Assembly: GCA_002411105.1 (NCBI GenBank)
Contig: DHQX01000051.1
Location: 21,727-37,690 of the forward strand
Direction: 5' to 3'
DNA: 15,964 nucleotides
Source of the DNA: Christensenella sp. UBA5327
GTDB lineage: Bacteria; Bacillota; Clostridia; Christensenellales; Aristaeellaceae
The translations under genes were made by a program, and so were the position numbers. The notes under the pieces were generated by a model, which did not search any database, was not told the origin of the DNA, and saw only the letters and a list, made by a program, of their open reading frames with translations. Positions 1 through 6,141 of this stretch are shown piece by piece (position 1 is the first letter of the stretch; each line of letters opens with the position of its first letter).

Positions 1-602
1 ATATCCCGCCATACCTCCTGCATGGACCGCCATTGCTCAGGCTTTACCCAGGAGCGTATCTCACTGATGAAAAATCCCTTATCCTTGAGCATATAGAACA
101 TGATGATGGGGATAAGGAGAATGTCAAACAGGCCGCCCAGCGAGGAAAACAGGCCCTTCATCACACCCATCAGCGCCTGATAAAATTGGCGCGTCAGCTC
201 GTCCACCGTGCTCTTGGCGTCCACCACCCCGGCCAGGGCGATGTTGGCCCGTTCAAGCAGCTCCAGCAGCTCCTGACGGATGTCGGCCACCACCGTGGGC
301 AAGCTTTTGACCAGTTCCAGCGCGTCCCTGATGATGGAAGGCAGCACCAGCAAAACAAACAGGAACACCAGGAGAAAAAACGCCAGGACGATCAAAAGCG
401 AGGGAATCCAGCGTTTCATCCCCTTTTTCTGAGCGAAGTTGACGATGGGGTTAAACAGATAGGCAAATATGAGCGCGTACAAAAAGGGCTTGAGGGTTGC
501 GATCAAAGCACCCCAGGCAAAAACCGCCAGGAGAACCAGGCCGATGACCAAAAGAACCTGAATGATCCTTTTGCGGTTTGTGGTGAACCAATCCTTGCCC
601 AT
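1..602 (-). CDS. AI-2E family transporter (PerM/YdiK type), N-terminal 200 residues, truncated by the window edge
   Basis: Multi-pass inner-membrane protein of the AI-2E exporter / PerM family; members export small molecules or ions, and the substrate cannot be told from sequence. Read from the complement, the frame is open to the left edge, so only the N-terminal part is present (members are usually 340-400 residues). Seen: a basic start (MGKDWFTTNRKR), hydrophobic segments at about residues 13-33, 34-52 and 67-90, a predicted amphipathic extracytoplasmic stretch at about 91-145, and the family-typical segment ending IPIIMFYMLKDKG at about 164-176. The start at 602 is supported by GGAGGG at 607-612, five bases away. 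The gene is divergent from murI, and its promoter is at 630-658. No partner gene is visible because the downstream side is outside the window. Family confident; substrate unknown. Confidence 0.9.
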   Translation of the reverse strand, partial: MGKDWFTTNRKRIIQVLLVIGLVLLAVFAWGALIATLKPFLYALIFAYLFNPIVNFAQKKGMKRWIPSLLIVLAFFLLVFLFVLLVLPSIIRDALELVKSLPTVVADIRQELLELLERANIALAGVVDAKSTVDELTRQFYQALMGVMKGLFSSLGGLFDILLIPIIMFYMLKDKGFFISEIRSWVKPEQWRSMQEVWRD

Positions 603-629
603 CAGCCCTCCTGGATAATTGCTATACCT

Positions 630-658
630 ATTGTAACACAGCGCCCCCACCCTCACAA
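630..658 (-). promoter_or_regulatory. sigma-A promoter of the AI-2E transporter gene
   Basis: On the minus strand, -35 TTGTGA (653-658), a 17-bp spacer and -10 TACAAT (630-635), about 28 bp before the start codon. Good match in both boxes and correctly placed for the gene that starts at 602. Confidence 0.7.
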
Positions 659-672
659 GAAAAGCACCGGGC

Positions 673-702
673 TTGATGAAAGGCCTGGTTCTGGCGTATA
701 TT
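673..702 (+). promoter_or_regulatory. possible promoter of murI
   Basis: TTGATG (673-678), 18-bp spacer, TATATT (697-702), predicting transcription from about 709 and a leader of some 15 nt before ATG 724. The spacer is one base longer than optimal. If correct, it rules out translation from the in-frame TTG at 673. Confidence 0.5.
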
Positions 703-723
703 GGTCATACAGAAAGGGGTGCC

Positions 724-1491
724 ATGCGAAAGCTTCAACCCATCGGGTTTTTTGACAGCGGGTCAGGCGGCATCAGCGTGCTGTCCGCCTTCCGCATCGT
801 GATGCCGCGGGAAGACTATGCCTATTTTGGCGATCACGCCAACCTTCCCTATGGAAATAAAACATCGGAAGAAATCAAGGCGCTCACCATCAGTGCCTGT
901 GACGCGCTGGCAGCGCGCTCCATCAAAGCCCTGGTGGTCGCCTGCAACACCGCGTCAACCGCCGCCCTTGATGATCTGGCCGGGCGCTATCCCTTTCCGG
1001 TGCTTGGCATTGAGCCGCCGGTAAAAGAAGCAGTTAAGGTGCAGGGCGCAGGCAGCATCCTGGTGATGGCAACCCCCGCCACCCTGGCCTCCCGGCGCTT
1101 CCTGGCCCTGGCTGCCCCTCATGGCAAGCGCCTGATACCCCTTCCCTGCCCGGGGCTTGCAGAAATGATTGAAGCGGAGGAAACCGGGGCACAGCGTGAT
1201 TACCTCACCCGGCTCTTTGAGGGGCTTGAGAAGGACAGCATCAATGCCATCGCTCTGGGCTGCACCCATTATCCACTGATAAAAACAGAAATCGCGCAAG
1301 CTTTTGGCAAGCCGGTTCCCCTGCTTGATGGCTATGCACAGGCGGCCGAGGTGCTTCAAGCGCAGTTGGATAAAGCCGCCCTGCTCAATGACCAGGCCCA
1401 GCCAGGGCAGGTGAGGCTTGAAAGCTCACAGGGACCTGAAGCGCAGCAGCGTCTCCTGCGGTTTTTGCGCCGGCAGTCCGGCCCTATTTAA
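724..1491 (+). CDS. murI: glutamate racemase
   Basis: Cofactor-independent racemase that turns L-glutamate into D-glutamate for peptidoglycan precursors in the cytoplasm. The 255-residue product has the family's usual length and signatures: FDSGSGG at 10-16 (N-terminal substrate loop with the catalytic-acid Asp/Ser), PYG at 42-44, the first catalytic cysteine in VACNTAST (C74), and the second in LGCTHYP (C180, H182). The segment GIEPPVKEA at 95-103 corresponds to the IEPG region of classical MurI but differs from it, placing the protein in a variant clade; aspartate or broad-specificity racemase activity is a less likely alternative. ATG 724 is preferred over the upstream TTG 673 because it follows AAAGGGG (713-719) and lies downstream of the likely promoter. 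Its 3' end overlaps the convergent riboflavin kinase gene by 8 bp. Confidence 0.93.
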   Translation: MRKLQPIGFFDSGSGGISVLSAFRIVMPREDYAYFGDHANLPYGNKTSEEIKALTISACDALAARSIKALVVACNTASTAALDDLAGRYPFPVLGIEPPVKEAVKVQGAGSILVMATPATLASRRFLALAAPHGKRLIPLPCPGLAEMIEAEETGAQRDYLTRLFEGLEKDSINAIALGCTHYPLIKTEIAQAFGKPVPLLDGYAQAAEVLQAQLDKAALLNDQAQPGQVRLESSQGPEAQQRLLRFLRRQSGPI

Positions 1492-1900
1492 TGCAGTAAT
1501 CCGGATTCTCCCCAAACCATCGTTTCGCGTCAAGGATGTCCTGCTGCATCTGCACCCGCAGCAGCTCCTTGGAGGGGTAATAGATCTCAGCCCGCAAATA
1601 ATGCCAATACCTGATCCGCACGCACTGGCCATAGAGCAGGCCCTGAAAATCAAACAAATGGATTTCGATTGCCGGATCGCCATAGGGCACCGTTGGATGG
1701 TTGCCCTGGTTCAAAACGCCCTGATACACCTGGCCCTGCTGATCCAGCAGCACAATATCCGCTACATATACTCCATCTTCCAGCGCCTTGTCTGAGGGAG
1801 AATAGGCGATGTTAGCCGTAGGCACCCCCAGGGTTGCCCCCACACGGTTGCCCACCACCACGCGCCCCTCCAGTTCTGTCAGCGGCCTCTTGTCCGTCAT
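1484..1900 (-). CDS. stand-alone riboflavin kinase domain protein
   Basis: Predicted to phosphorylate riboflavin to FMN in the cytoplasm. The 138-residue protein is a complete RFK module (C-terminal half of bifunctional RibF) with no FAD synthetase half. Seen: the N-terminal strand and PTAN box (GATLGVPTAN at 21-30), GVYVADI at 43-49, GVLNQGNHPT at 61-70, the segment with the catalytic glutamate AIEIHLFDF at 77-85, LYG at 89-91, and the C-terminal helix RVQMQQDILDAK at 115-126. It starts at ATG 1900, behind AGAGG six to seven bases away; an ATG six bases upstream is out of frame. It has its own promoter (1938-1965), shares the intergenic space with the divergent HD gene, and overlaps murI by 8 bp at the 3' ends. 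FAD synthesis must be encoded elsewhere, possibly by a full RibF that this gene duplicates. Confidence 0.85.
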   Translation of the reverse strand: MTDKRPLTELEGRVVVGNRVGATLGVPTANIAYSPSDKALEDGVYVADIVLLDQQGQVYQGVLNQGNHPTVPYGDPAIEIHLFDFQGLLYGQCVRIRYWHYLRAEIYYPSKELLRVQMQQDILDAKRWFGENPDYCIK

Positions 1901-1937
1901 GCCATTACCTCTTCTCAAATGAAAAAATGTCATCGTT

Positions 1938-1965
1938 ATCATAAATGTGCGGCGTGAATTGTCAA
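1938..1965 (-). promoter_or_regulatory. sigma-A promoter of the riboflavin kinase gene
   Basis: Minus strand: perfect -35 TTGACA (1960-1965), 16-bp spacer, -10 TATGAT (1938-1943). Transcription would start near 1931, about 30 nt before the start codon. No FMN riboswitch is present in this short leader. Confidence 0.75.
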
Positions 1966-1979
1966 GCATCACCATGGCG

Positions 1980-2008
1980 TTGACACAGCGCCTGACCCAT
2001 GTTAACTT
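1980..2008 (+). promoter_or_regulatory. sigma-A promoter of the HD hydrolase gene
   Basis: Perfect -35 TTGACA (1980-1985), 17-bp spacer, -10 TAACTT (2003-2008). Start expected near 2015, giving a leader of about 22 nt that carries the GGAGGG site. It stands back to back with the riboflavin kinase promoter, the two -35 boxes being 14 bp apart. Confidence 0.65.
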
Positions 2009-2036
2009 GCTCCCAACACATGCAGGAGGGATCCCC

Positions 2037-2624
2037 ATGGACAGAAACACAGCCCTGGCCTTGCTGAAAGAATATAACAAGGAGCTCTTCCATATCCAGC
2101 ACGCGCTCACAGTGGAAGCGGTGATGCGCTGGTTTGCGCAGGACCTGGGTTTTCAGGAAGAAGCCGATTTCTGGGCCATGGTGGGGCTGCTCCATGACAT
2201 CGATTTTGAACAGTTTCCTGATGAACACTGTGCCAAAGCTCCGGGGATCTTGAGGGCAGCTGGCTTTGACGAGCGCTTCATCCATGCCGTGTGTTCCCAT
2301 GGGCACGGGATCATGCCTGGCACGCCTAAGCCCAATCATTTGATGGAAAAAGTGCTTTTCGCTGCGGATGAGTTAACCGGGCTGATAGGAGCTGCTGCTT
2401 TGATGCGCCCATCAAAATCGGTGCAGGATATGGAGCTCAAATCTCTCAAGAAGAAGTTCAAGGATAAATCATTTGCTGCTGGCTGCTCACGGGACACCAT
2501 CCGTGAGGGTGCTGAAAGGCTTGGCTGGGAGCTGGATCAGTTGATGGAAAAAACGCTTACAGCAATGCGTAATTCTGAAGATGAGGTGCAGGCTGAGACA
2601 CGTTTATTGTCTTTAAATCTATAA
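2037..2624 (+). CDS. HD-domain metal-dependent phosphohydrolase
   Basis: Cytoplasmic protein of the HD superfamily; such enzymes cleave phosphoester bonds of nucleotides or related substrates with one or two divalent metals. The 195 residues show the full ligand set: H22 in HALTVEAVMRWFA, H53-D54 in LLHDIDFEQF, a histidine-rich segment AVCSHGHGI (H88, H90) and D111 in AADELTGLI. The C-terminal part (MRPSKSVQDMELKSLKKKFKDK, in two parts at about 123-133 and 134-144, then FAAGCSRD) is strongly basic and conserved in clostridial homologues as far as I recall. ATG 2037 is chosen over the upstream start at 1947 because GGAGGG (2025-2030) precedes it and the promoter lies between the two. Substrate unknown. 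It converges on the next gene with an 8-bp gap. Confidence 0.85.
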   Translation: MDRNTALALLKEYNKELFHIQHALTVEAVMRWFAQDLGFQEEADFWAMVGLLHDIDFEQFPDEHCAKAPGILRAAGFDERFIHAVCSHGHGIMPGTPKPNHLMEKVLFAADELTGLIGAAALMRPSKSVQDMELKSLKKKFKDKSFAAGCSRDTIREGAERLGWELDQLMEKTLTAMRNSEDEVQAETRLLSLNL

Positions 2625-2632
2625 TATTCTAC

Positions 2633-3160
2633 TCACCATGTACAATCCGGCCGCAAGACGTCCCATGAGTAGACCACTTGCATGATTTTAACTGAGGAGA
2701 TGCAAACTTCAAACCTCTCCTGTGTTTTACCGATGGCAGCCCTTCTGCTATGTACCGCGCCATGTATCAGCATGGTCGTATCGTCGTGGTATGTTTTGAT
2801 GATTTCGTAGCATTGCTTGGCGCTATTAACATCATCTGTCCACTTTTTTAATGTCATGCTATCCAAAAGTGTTAAAATTGTCTGATTAAACAGCCTCACA
2901 GGCGCATGAAGTGTAACATCACAGTCAACATCGACTTCTCCTTGGATGTGCACCTCAGCCTTTCCGGTTCTGATCATATCAGGGCTTTGGTGATAAGGCG
3001 TATTGGGCAATACCCAAAAACCATCATCAAACACAAGACAATACTCTCCGAGTCGAAGACCCTTGGCGCAAATGCTCTCATTCTCAATTCTTGCTGAACT
3101 TATAAAACAGTCATGCAGAGAAAAACACTTGTGTTCATTGATGGCTGAATGCTTCCACAT
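2633..3160 (-). CDS. conserved hypothetical protein, 175 residues, function unknown
   Basis: I do not recognise a named family. The product is soluble, without signal peptide or membrane segment. Its N-terminus (MWKHSAINEHKCFSLHDC) is followed by alternating hydrophobic/charged stretches suggesting a beta-rich fold, including FDDGFWVLP at about 44-52 and a Val/Asp-rich strand (EVDVDCDVTLHAPVRLF). The C-terminal part is mixed. I have a vague memory of similar short proteins in gut Firmicutes, some near small accessory genes, but cannot assign a role. Two adjacent ATGs exist (3163 and 3160); the second has the better distance to AGGTG. It lies 73 bp after azlD and may be transcribed with azlCD; a TACAAT box about 20 bp before the start could also serve, but its -35 is poor. 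Coding is supported by the uninterrupted frame and ribosome binding site. Confidence 0.65.
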   Translation of the reverse strand: MWKHSAINEHKCFSLHDCFISSARIENESICAKGLRLGEYCLVFDDGFWVLPNTPYHQSPDMIRTGKAEVHIQGEVDVDCDVTLHAPVRLFNQTILTLLDSMTLKKWTDDVNSAKQCYEIIKTYHDDTTMLIHGAVHSRRAAIGKTQERFEVCISSVKIMQVVYSWDVLRPDCTW

Positions 3161-3233
3161 CATTACACCTAATTTCCTGATTGTAAAATTTTCGTTCCCG
3201 TTATCTTCTATCTTTTCAACTGTTTCAAGCGCT

Positions 3234-3551
3234 TTAAAGCATCCGGGTCAATAGCATATAGCAGGCCGTTGATCCAAACACGCTCAGCAGCGTGTTCCTC
3301 TTCCATTGATGGAGCAAAGCAGCCATGATCACCCCACTAATGGCAGGAAGCCAGGAGGATAAGATAATAAAACTCATTGATCTCAGGCTATAAATCACCA
3401 GCAGGCTGACAATAGCGCTTGGCAAAACTCGGCTCAAATACATCAAACTGGGGGGAATCACACGGCTTTCCCGGCCAAAGAACATCACCGGCAGCAGCCT
3501 GAGCGCGGCGGTGATCACCGCCACCACCAGAATCATTAAGGTATGATGCAT
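3234..3551 (-). CDS. azlD: branched-chain amino acid transport protein AzlD
   Basis: Small subunit of the AzlCD (LIV-E) exporter, which moves branched-chain amino acids (and their analogues such as azaleucine) out of the cell. The 105-residue protein has the AzlD size and three to four membrane segments: about 4-22, 34-52, 56-80 and 85-103. The conserved N-terminal pattern is visible in ITAALRLLPVMFFG, as is the LPSAIVSLLVIYSLR segment. The start at 3551 is fixed by a TAATG junction: the azlC stop TAA shares its last A with the azlD ATG, so translation is probably coupled. The longer open frame extending upstream to 3722 is a shadow inside azlC. Function at family level is secure; the transported substrate is inferred. 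Confidence 0.88.
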   Translation of the reverse strand: MHHTLMILVVAVITAALRLLPVMFFGRESRVIPPSLMYLSRVLPSAIVSLLVIYSLRSMSFIILSSWLPAISGVIMAALLHQWKRNTLLSVFGSTACYMLLTRML

Positions 3552-4249
3552 TACATCCCCCCTTTGGGGGCGATAGGTGTTCCACTGCGCATCAACAGTA
3601 GCACCCCACACATCAACCCCATAGCAGGCAGTGTAAATCCTGCCGGACCAAAAAGCATCAAACAAATGATCGCACTGCACAACCCTATGAGGGCAGGGAT
3701 GCGGGCGGATTTTTTCTGCCAATGCTCAATAAAAATCACCACAAAAAGGGAAGTCATCGCAAAATCGATGCCCTTTAGGTCAAAGGGCAGAGCGCTTCCG
3801 ATAAGGCTGCCAATTGCACTTCCCAGCACCCAGTAAAGGTGGTTTAAAGCTGACACAAAAAAGTAGTACCATCGGTGGTCAACGCCATCAGGAACCCTTT
3901 CCCCAGCCAACAGCGCATAGGTTTCATCAGTCAGAGAAAGTGCCAGATAGGGCTTGAACTTCCCTGTGCTTTGATACTTGTCAGCCATGGAAATGCCATA
4001 GAACAGATGTCGGGCGTTTACCATCAGCGTCATCAGCGCAGTTTCCCACAGGGTGGCAGCGGAGATAAATAGGTCAATGGTCACATACTGCATGGCCCCG
4101 GCGTAAATGCCGCTGCTCATAGCCAGTGCCCAGCCTAAGCCAAGCCCGGCCTTCCCCAGCAGGATGCCAAAGCCAATCGCCAAAAACACATATCCCGCCA
4201 TCACTGGCAGTGTCCTGGGGAAAGCCGCTTTGAACGCCCTGAGCCGCAT
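3551..4249 (-). CDS. azlC: branched-chain amino acid transport protein AzlC
   Basis: Large membrane subunit of the AzlCD exporter. The 232 residues contain the family hallmarks: FPRTLPVMAGYVFLAIGFG near the N-terminus (10-28), AMSSGIYAGAMQYVTIDL (about 44-61), the NARHLFYGISM box (about 78-88), and DETYAL (about 107-112). Membrane segments cluster at about 12-32, 36-60, 65-80, 125-150, 155-175 and 183-220. ATG 4249 follows GGAGAGGG and gives the family's typical length; an in-frame TTG seven codons upstream is less likely. It is first in a two-gene operon with azlD, and the unrecognised gene at 2633-3160 may also belong. An Lrp-type regulator often accompanies azlCD but none is encoded here. 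Confidence 0.92.
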   Translation of the reverse strand: MRLRAFKAAFPRTLPVMAGYVFLAIGFGILLGKAGLGLGWALAMSSGIYAGAMQYVTIDLFISAATLWETALMTLMVNARHLFYGISMADKYQSTGKFKPYLALSLTDETYALLAGERVPDGVDHRWYYFFVSALNHLYWVLGSAIGSLIGSALPFDLKGIDFAMTSLFVVIFIEHWQKKSARIPALIGLCSAIICLMLFGPAGFTLPAMGLMCGVLLLMRSGTPIAPKGGM

Positions 4250-4282
4250 AGTACCCTCTCCCATCGTCAATGCTTGGTGCTT

Positions 4283-4291
4283 CTTATATCA
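4283..4291 (-). promoter_or_regulatory. possible extended -10 promoter of azlCD
   Basis: Minus strand TGATATAAG: TGn followed by TATAAG, 34 bp before the azlC start. No convincing -35 hexamer at the right distance, as often tolerated with an extended -10. Confidence 0.4.
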
Positions 4292-4343
4292 CAAACCTCA
4301 CAAGCCCCATTGTTCTTTTTGGGTTTCCGGATCATGCTCCTGA

Positions 4344-4871
4344 TCATGACACTTCAAGAAGGTAGATGTATTCTGGATAGACGATATCTGTTCCCCGCTT
4401 TCTAAAGCCTTTGCCCTCTCTTAAAATGCGAAACCCCAGTTTTCTTAGCAAGGCATTGGAGGCGGCATTTTCCTGGGCAACGTATGCAGTAAATGACTGC
4501 ACCCCTTCACTTATCCCTTTCTCAATTAACTGGCGCAGCATCTCTGTTCCATATCCTTGCTTCCAATATCGCTTGTGCAGCGCATATCCCAGATCCCAGC
4601 GCTTGCCATCCTCCTCTGGCACAACACTGCAAGTACCCACAAACTCTCCCGTTTCCTTATGAAGCACCACCATGGGATACCAGCCATCATCCTCTTCTAT
4701 GCCTTTGGCAAAGTTCAGGGTGTCCTCATCCGCCCTATCACGAGGCGGATCAGACATATAGCGCCCCATTTCCTCATCCAACCAAATATCAAGGCATAAA
4801 GGGCCATCTTCCTCCCGCGTGCCACGGATGACGAGACGCTCCGTTTGCATGGTTGACATCTGCACTGTCAT
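4344..4871 (-). CDS. GNAT family N-acetyltransferase (RimJ/RimL-like)
   Basis: Cytoplasmic acetyl-CoA-dependent acetyltransferase; substrate unknown. The 175-residue protein has the RimJ/RimL-type layout: TERLVIRGTREED at 10-22 (first strand and helix), the central sheet with FVGTCSVVPEEDGKRWDLGYAL at about 77-98, the acetyl-CoA pyrophosphate loop KQGYGTEML at 104-112 (Q/R-x-x-G-x-G/A type), and the C-terminal ENAASNALLRKLGF motif at 134-147. ATG 4871 is taken because AAGGAG lies three bases before it; an in-frame ATG four codons later would be too far from that site. The gene starts only 30 bp after the tRNA-Ala terminator. A TATAAA in the terminator T-run could be its -10, or it may be reached by read-through. 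No ORF partner suggests its substrate. Confidence 0.87.
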   Translation of the reverse strand: MTVQMSTMQTERLVIRGTREEDGPLCLDIWLDEEMGRYMSDPPRDRADEDTLNFAKGIEEDDGWYPMVVLHKETGEFVGTCSVVPEEDGKRWDLGYALHKRYWKQGYGTEMLRQLIEKGISEGVQSFTAYVAQENAASNALLRKLGFRILREGKGFRKRGTDIVYPEYIYLLEVS

Positions 4872-4901
4872 TCTCTCCTTTTACTTCAATAAAACGTTTA
4901 T

Positions 4902-4928
4902 AAAGAAAAACCCGCTGATATCAGCGGG
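4902..4928 (-). terminator. intrinsic terminator of tRNA-Ala
   Basis: Perfect palindrome CCCGCTGATATCAGCGGG (4911-4928; 7-bp GC-rich stem with a 4-nt loop) followed on the minus strand by TTTTTCTTT. One base separates its stem from the encoded CCA. Confidence 0.88.
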
Positions 4929-4929
4929 G

Positions 4930-5005
4930 TGGTGGAGCATAAGAGATTCGAACTCTTGACCCCCACAATGCCATTGTGGTGCGCTACCAACTGCGCTAAT
5001 GCCCC
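4930..5005 (-). tRNA. tRNA-Ala (anticodon GGC)
   Basis: Read on the minus strand, the cloverleaf folds cleanly. The acceptor stem is GGGGCAT/ATGCTCC (one G-U pair), the D arm GCGC..GCGC, the anticodon stem CCACA/TGTGG with the 7-nt loop ATGGCAT giving anticodon GGC, and the T arm contains GTTCGAATC. The discriminator base is A at 4933 and CCA is encoded (4930-4932), so maturation need not depend on CCA addition. GGC reads GCC and GCU codons. The gene is monocistronic, with its own promoter at 5018-5046 and terminator at 4902-4928. Confidence 0.96.
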
Positions 5006-5017
5006 ATCGCGTGTGAT

Positions 5018-5046
5018 AGAATACCATGAACCCAAAAAAATGTAAA
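5018..5046 (-). promoter_or_regulatory. promoter of tRNA-Ala
   Basis: Minus strand -35 TTTACA (5041-5046), 17-bp spacer, -10 TATTCT (5018-5023); start predicted near 5011, six bases before the mature tRNA. A T-rich run adjoins the -35. Confidence 0.7.
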
Positions 5047-5067
5047 GCGTTTTTCAAATTTCTTTGG

Positions 5068-5096
5068 TTTTCGCTCCGAATCGCTCCAGCTATGAT
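5068..5096 (+). promoter_or_regulatory. possible promoter of the THEP1-like NTPase gene
   Basis: Good -10 TATGAT (5091-5096) with a weak -35 TTTTCG (5068-5073) at 17 bp. It would start transcription near 5103, only about six bases before ATG 5109. Confidence 0.4.
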
Positions 5097-5108
5097 AGAA
5101 TATCAGTC

Positions 5109-5702
5109 ATGAACACGCAGCGCCACCTGATGCTCTGGGGCATCCAGCAGGTTGGAAAAACCACCCTGATCAACCAGCTTCTGTCGGGACACCCCGGCTG
5201 GACGGTCAAAGGTTTCCGCACCTATACGGACTTTGGGGCCATATCAGGGGCCATTGGCCCTGTCTACATCGCCCCTGTCCACCCCTGCGGCTGGTACAGG
5301 CGGGATGAGGCTGTGATCGGCATCCGGAAACAGGGGCAGCGCAGCAGCTACCCCGCGGTGTTTGACCGGGTTGGGGTGAGGATCTTGCAGGAGACGCAAG
5401 GTGCCGACCTGCTGGTGATGGATGAGATCGGCACCATGGAAAACGACGCGCTGGCCTTCCAGCGCGCCGTGCTTCAGTCAATTTCAGCATCAACACCCAT
5501 CATCGGCGTGATGAAGGGACAGTCAAGCCCCTTCATGGACGCGGTGAGAAATCACCCCAGTGTGAAAACCCTTGAAATTACTTTGGCAAACCGTGGGAAA
5601 ATGCTGTCCTTGATCGATGAATTTGTTTCAGGCTCAGTCATCAGGCTGAAGGCCCCTTCATCAAGCGCAGAATCAGCGCCACGGCCCCATCCACATCGTT
5701 GA
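5109..5702 (+). CDS. THEP1-type nucleoside-triphosphatase (NTPase_1 family)
   Basis: P-loop NTPase of the small THEP1 group; characterised members hydrolyse several NTPs slowly, and their biological role is unsettled. The 197 residues carry a Walker A variant GIQQVGKTT at 11-19 directly after the first strand, the GFRT segment at 35-38, and a Walker B LLVMDEIGTME at 101-111, the D-E-I-G-x-M-E form that typifies the family. Residues 178-197 (Ser/Pro/His-rich) look like a tail and are encoded inside the 62-bp overlap with convergent mobB. The start is uncertain: ATG 5109 has no Shine-Dalgarno, and a TTG at 5064 lies upstream of the likely -10. Next to a Mo/W operon the NTPase might act in the same process, but it is on the other strand, so this is only inference. 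Confidence 0.8.
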   Translation: MNTQRHLMLWGIQQVGKTTLINQLLSGHPGWTVKGFRTYTDFGAISGAIGPVYIAPVHPCGWYRRDEAVIGIRKQGQRSSYPAVFDRVGVRILQETQGADLLVMDEIGTMENDALAFQRAVLQSISASTPIIGVMKGQSSPFMDAVRNHPSVKTLEITLANRGKMLSLIDEFVSGSVIRLKAPSSSAESAPRPHPHR

Positions 5703-6141
5703 TGCCAAGGCTGGGGACACCTTCAAGCTGAAATCCCGTATCGGTCATCAGCGCCAGGAGCAGCCCGGGATCGGTGATGGGGGTTTCGGAATTGCCTTTT
5801 CTCAGCACCTCGATTTTGGGATAGGGCGTGTGCCTGGCCCCCTCAATGAGGATGATGTCTGCCCCATCAAACAGGGGCAACAAGGCCGCTACAGTGTACT
5901 GGCCATTCTTTACCAGCAGCAGTTTTTCCTGGTCAAAGATCGCGCTGGCAAAGGCACCGGCCGCTTTATGGCGGTAGCTGTCTGTACCGGGGGTATCAGC
6001 CTCAAATTGGTGCGCGTCGTGCTTGATGGAGGCCACTTTCAGCCCGCGGGTTGAAAGGGTCTCTATCAATCTCACCATCAGCGTGGTCTTGCCGGAATTT
6101 TTCACCCCGGTGATGCCGATGATCACGGGCTTCTTGTTCAT
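5641..6141 (-). CDS. mobB: molybdopterin-guanine dinucleotide biosynthesis adaptor MobB
   Basis: GTP-binding protein that partners MobA/MoeA in the last steps of Mo-bis-MGD cofactor assembly in the cytoplasm. The 166 residues show the P-loop GVKNSGKTT at 12-20, the MobB-specific KHDAHQFEADTPGTDSYRH box at about 40-58 followed by KAAGA, and the Walker-B-like strand DIILIEGARHTPYPKIEVLR at about 95-114. It is the last gene of the riboswitch operon: its ATG 6141 shares a base with the upstream TGA stop (TGATG), indicating coupling; a GTG one codon earlier is also possible. No separate Shine-Dalgarno is visible. Its last 62 bp overlap the THEP1-like gene from the opposite strand. No mobA or moeA is in the window. 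Confidence 0.9.
   Translation of the reverse strand: MNKKPVIIGITGVKNSGKTTLMVRLIETLSTRGLKVASIKHDAHQFEADTPGTDSYRHKAAGAFASAIFDQEKLLLVKNGQYTVAALLPLFDGADIILIEGARHTPYPKIEVLRKGNSETPITDPGLLLALMTDTGFQLEGVPSLGINDVDGAVALILRLMKGPSA

Noticed and set aside
33..755. 240-codon plus-strand frame at the left edge
   Set aside because: Antisense to the AI-2E transporter, rich in Gln/His/Lys without domain pattern, and it runs into murI in another frame.
1921..1965. Fur-box-like AT-rich repeats (GATAACGATGACA) in the riboflavin kinase leader
   Set aside because: Matches to the 7-1-7 Fur consensus are too poor, and overlap with the -10 region explains the AT-richness.
4331..4346. GATCATGCTCCTGATC inverted repeat just after the acetyltransferase gene
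   Set aside because: Only a short AT-containing stem with no T-run on either strand; not a terminator and not repeated elsewhere.
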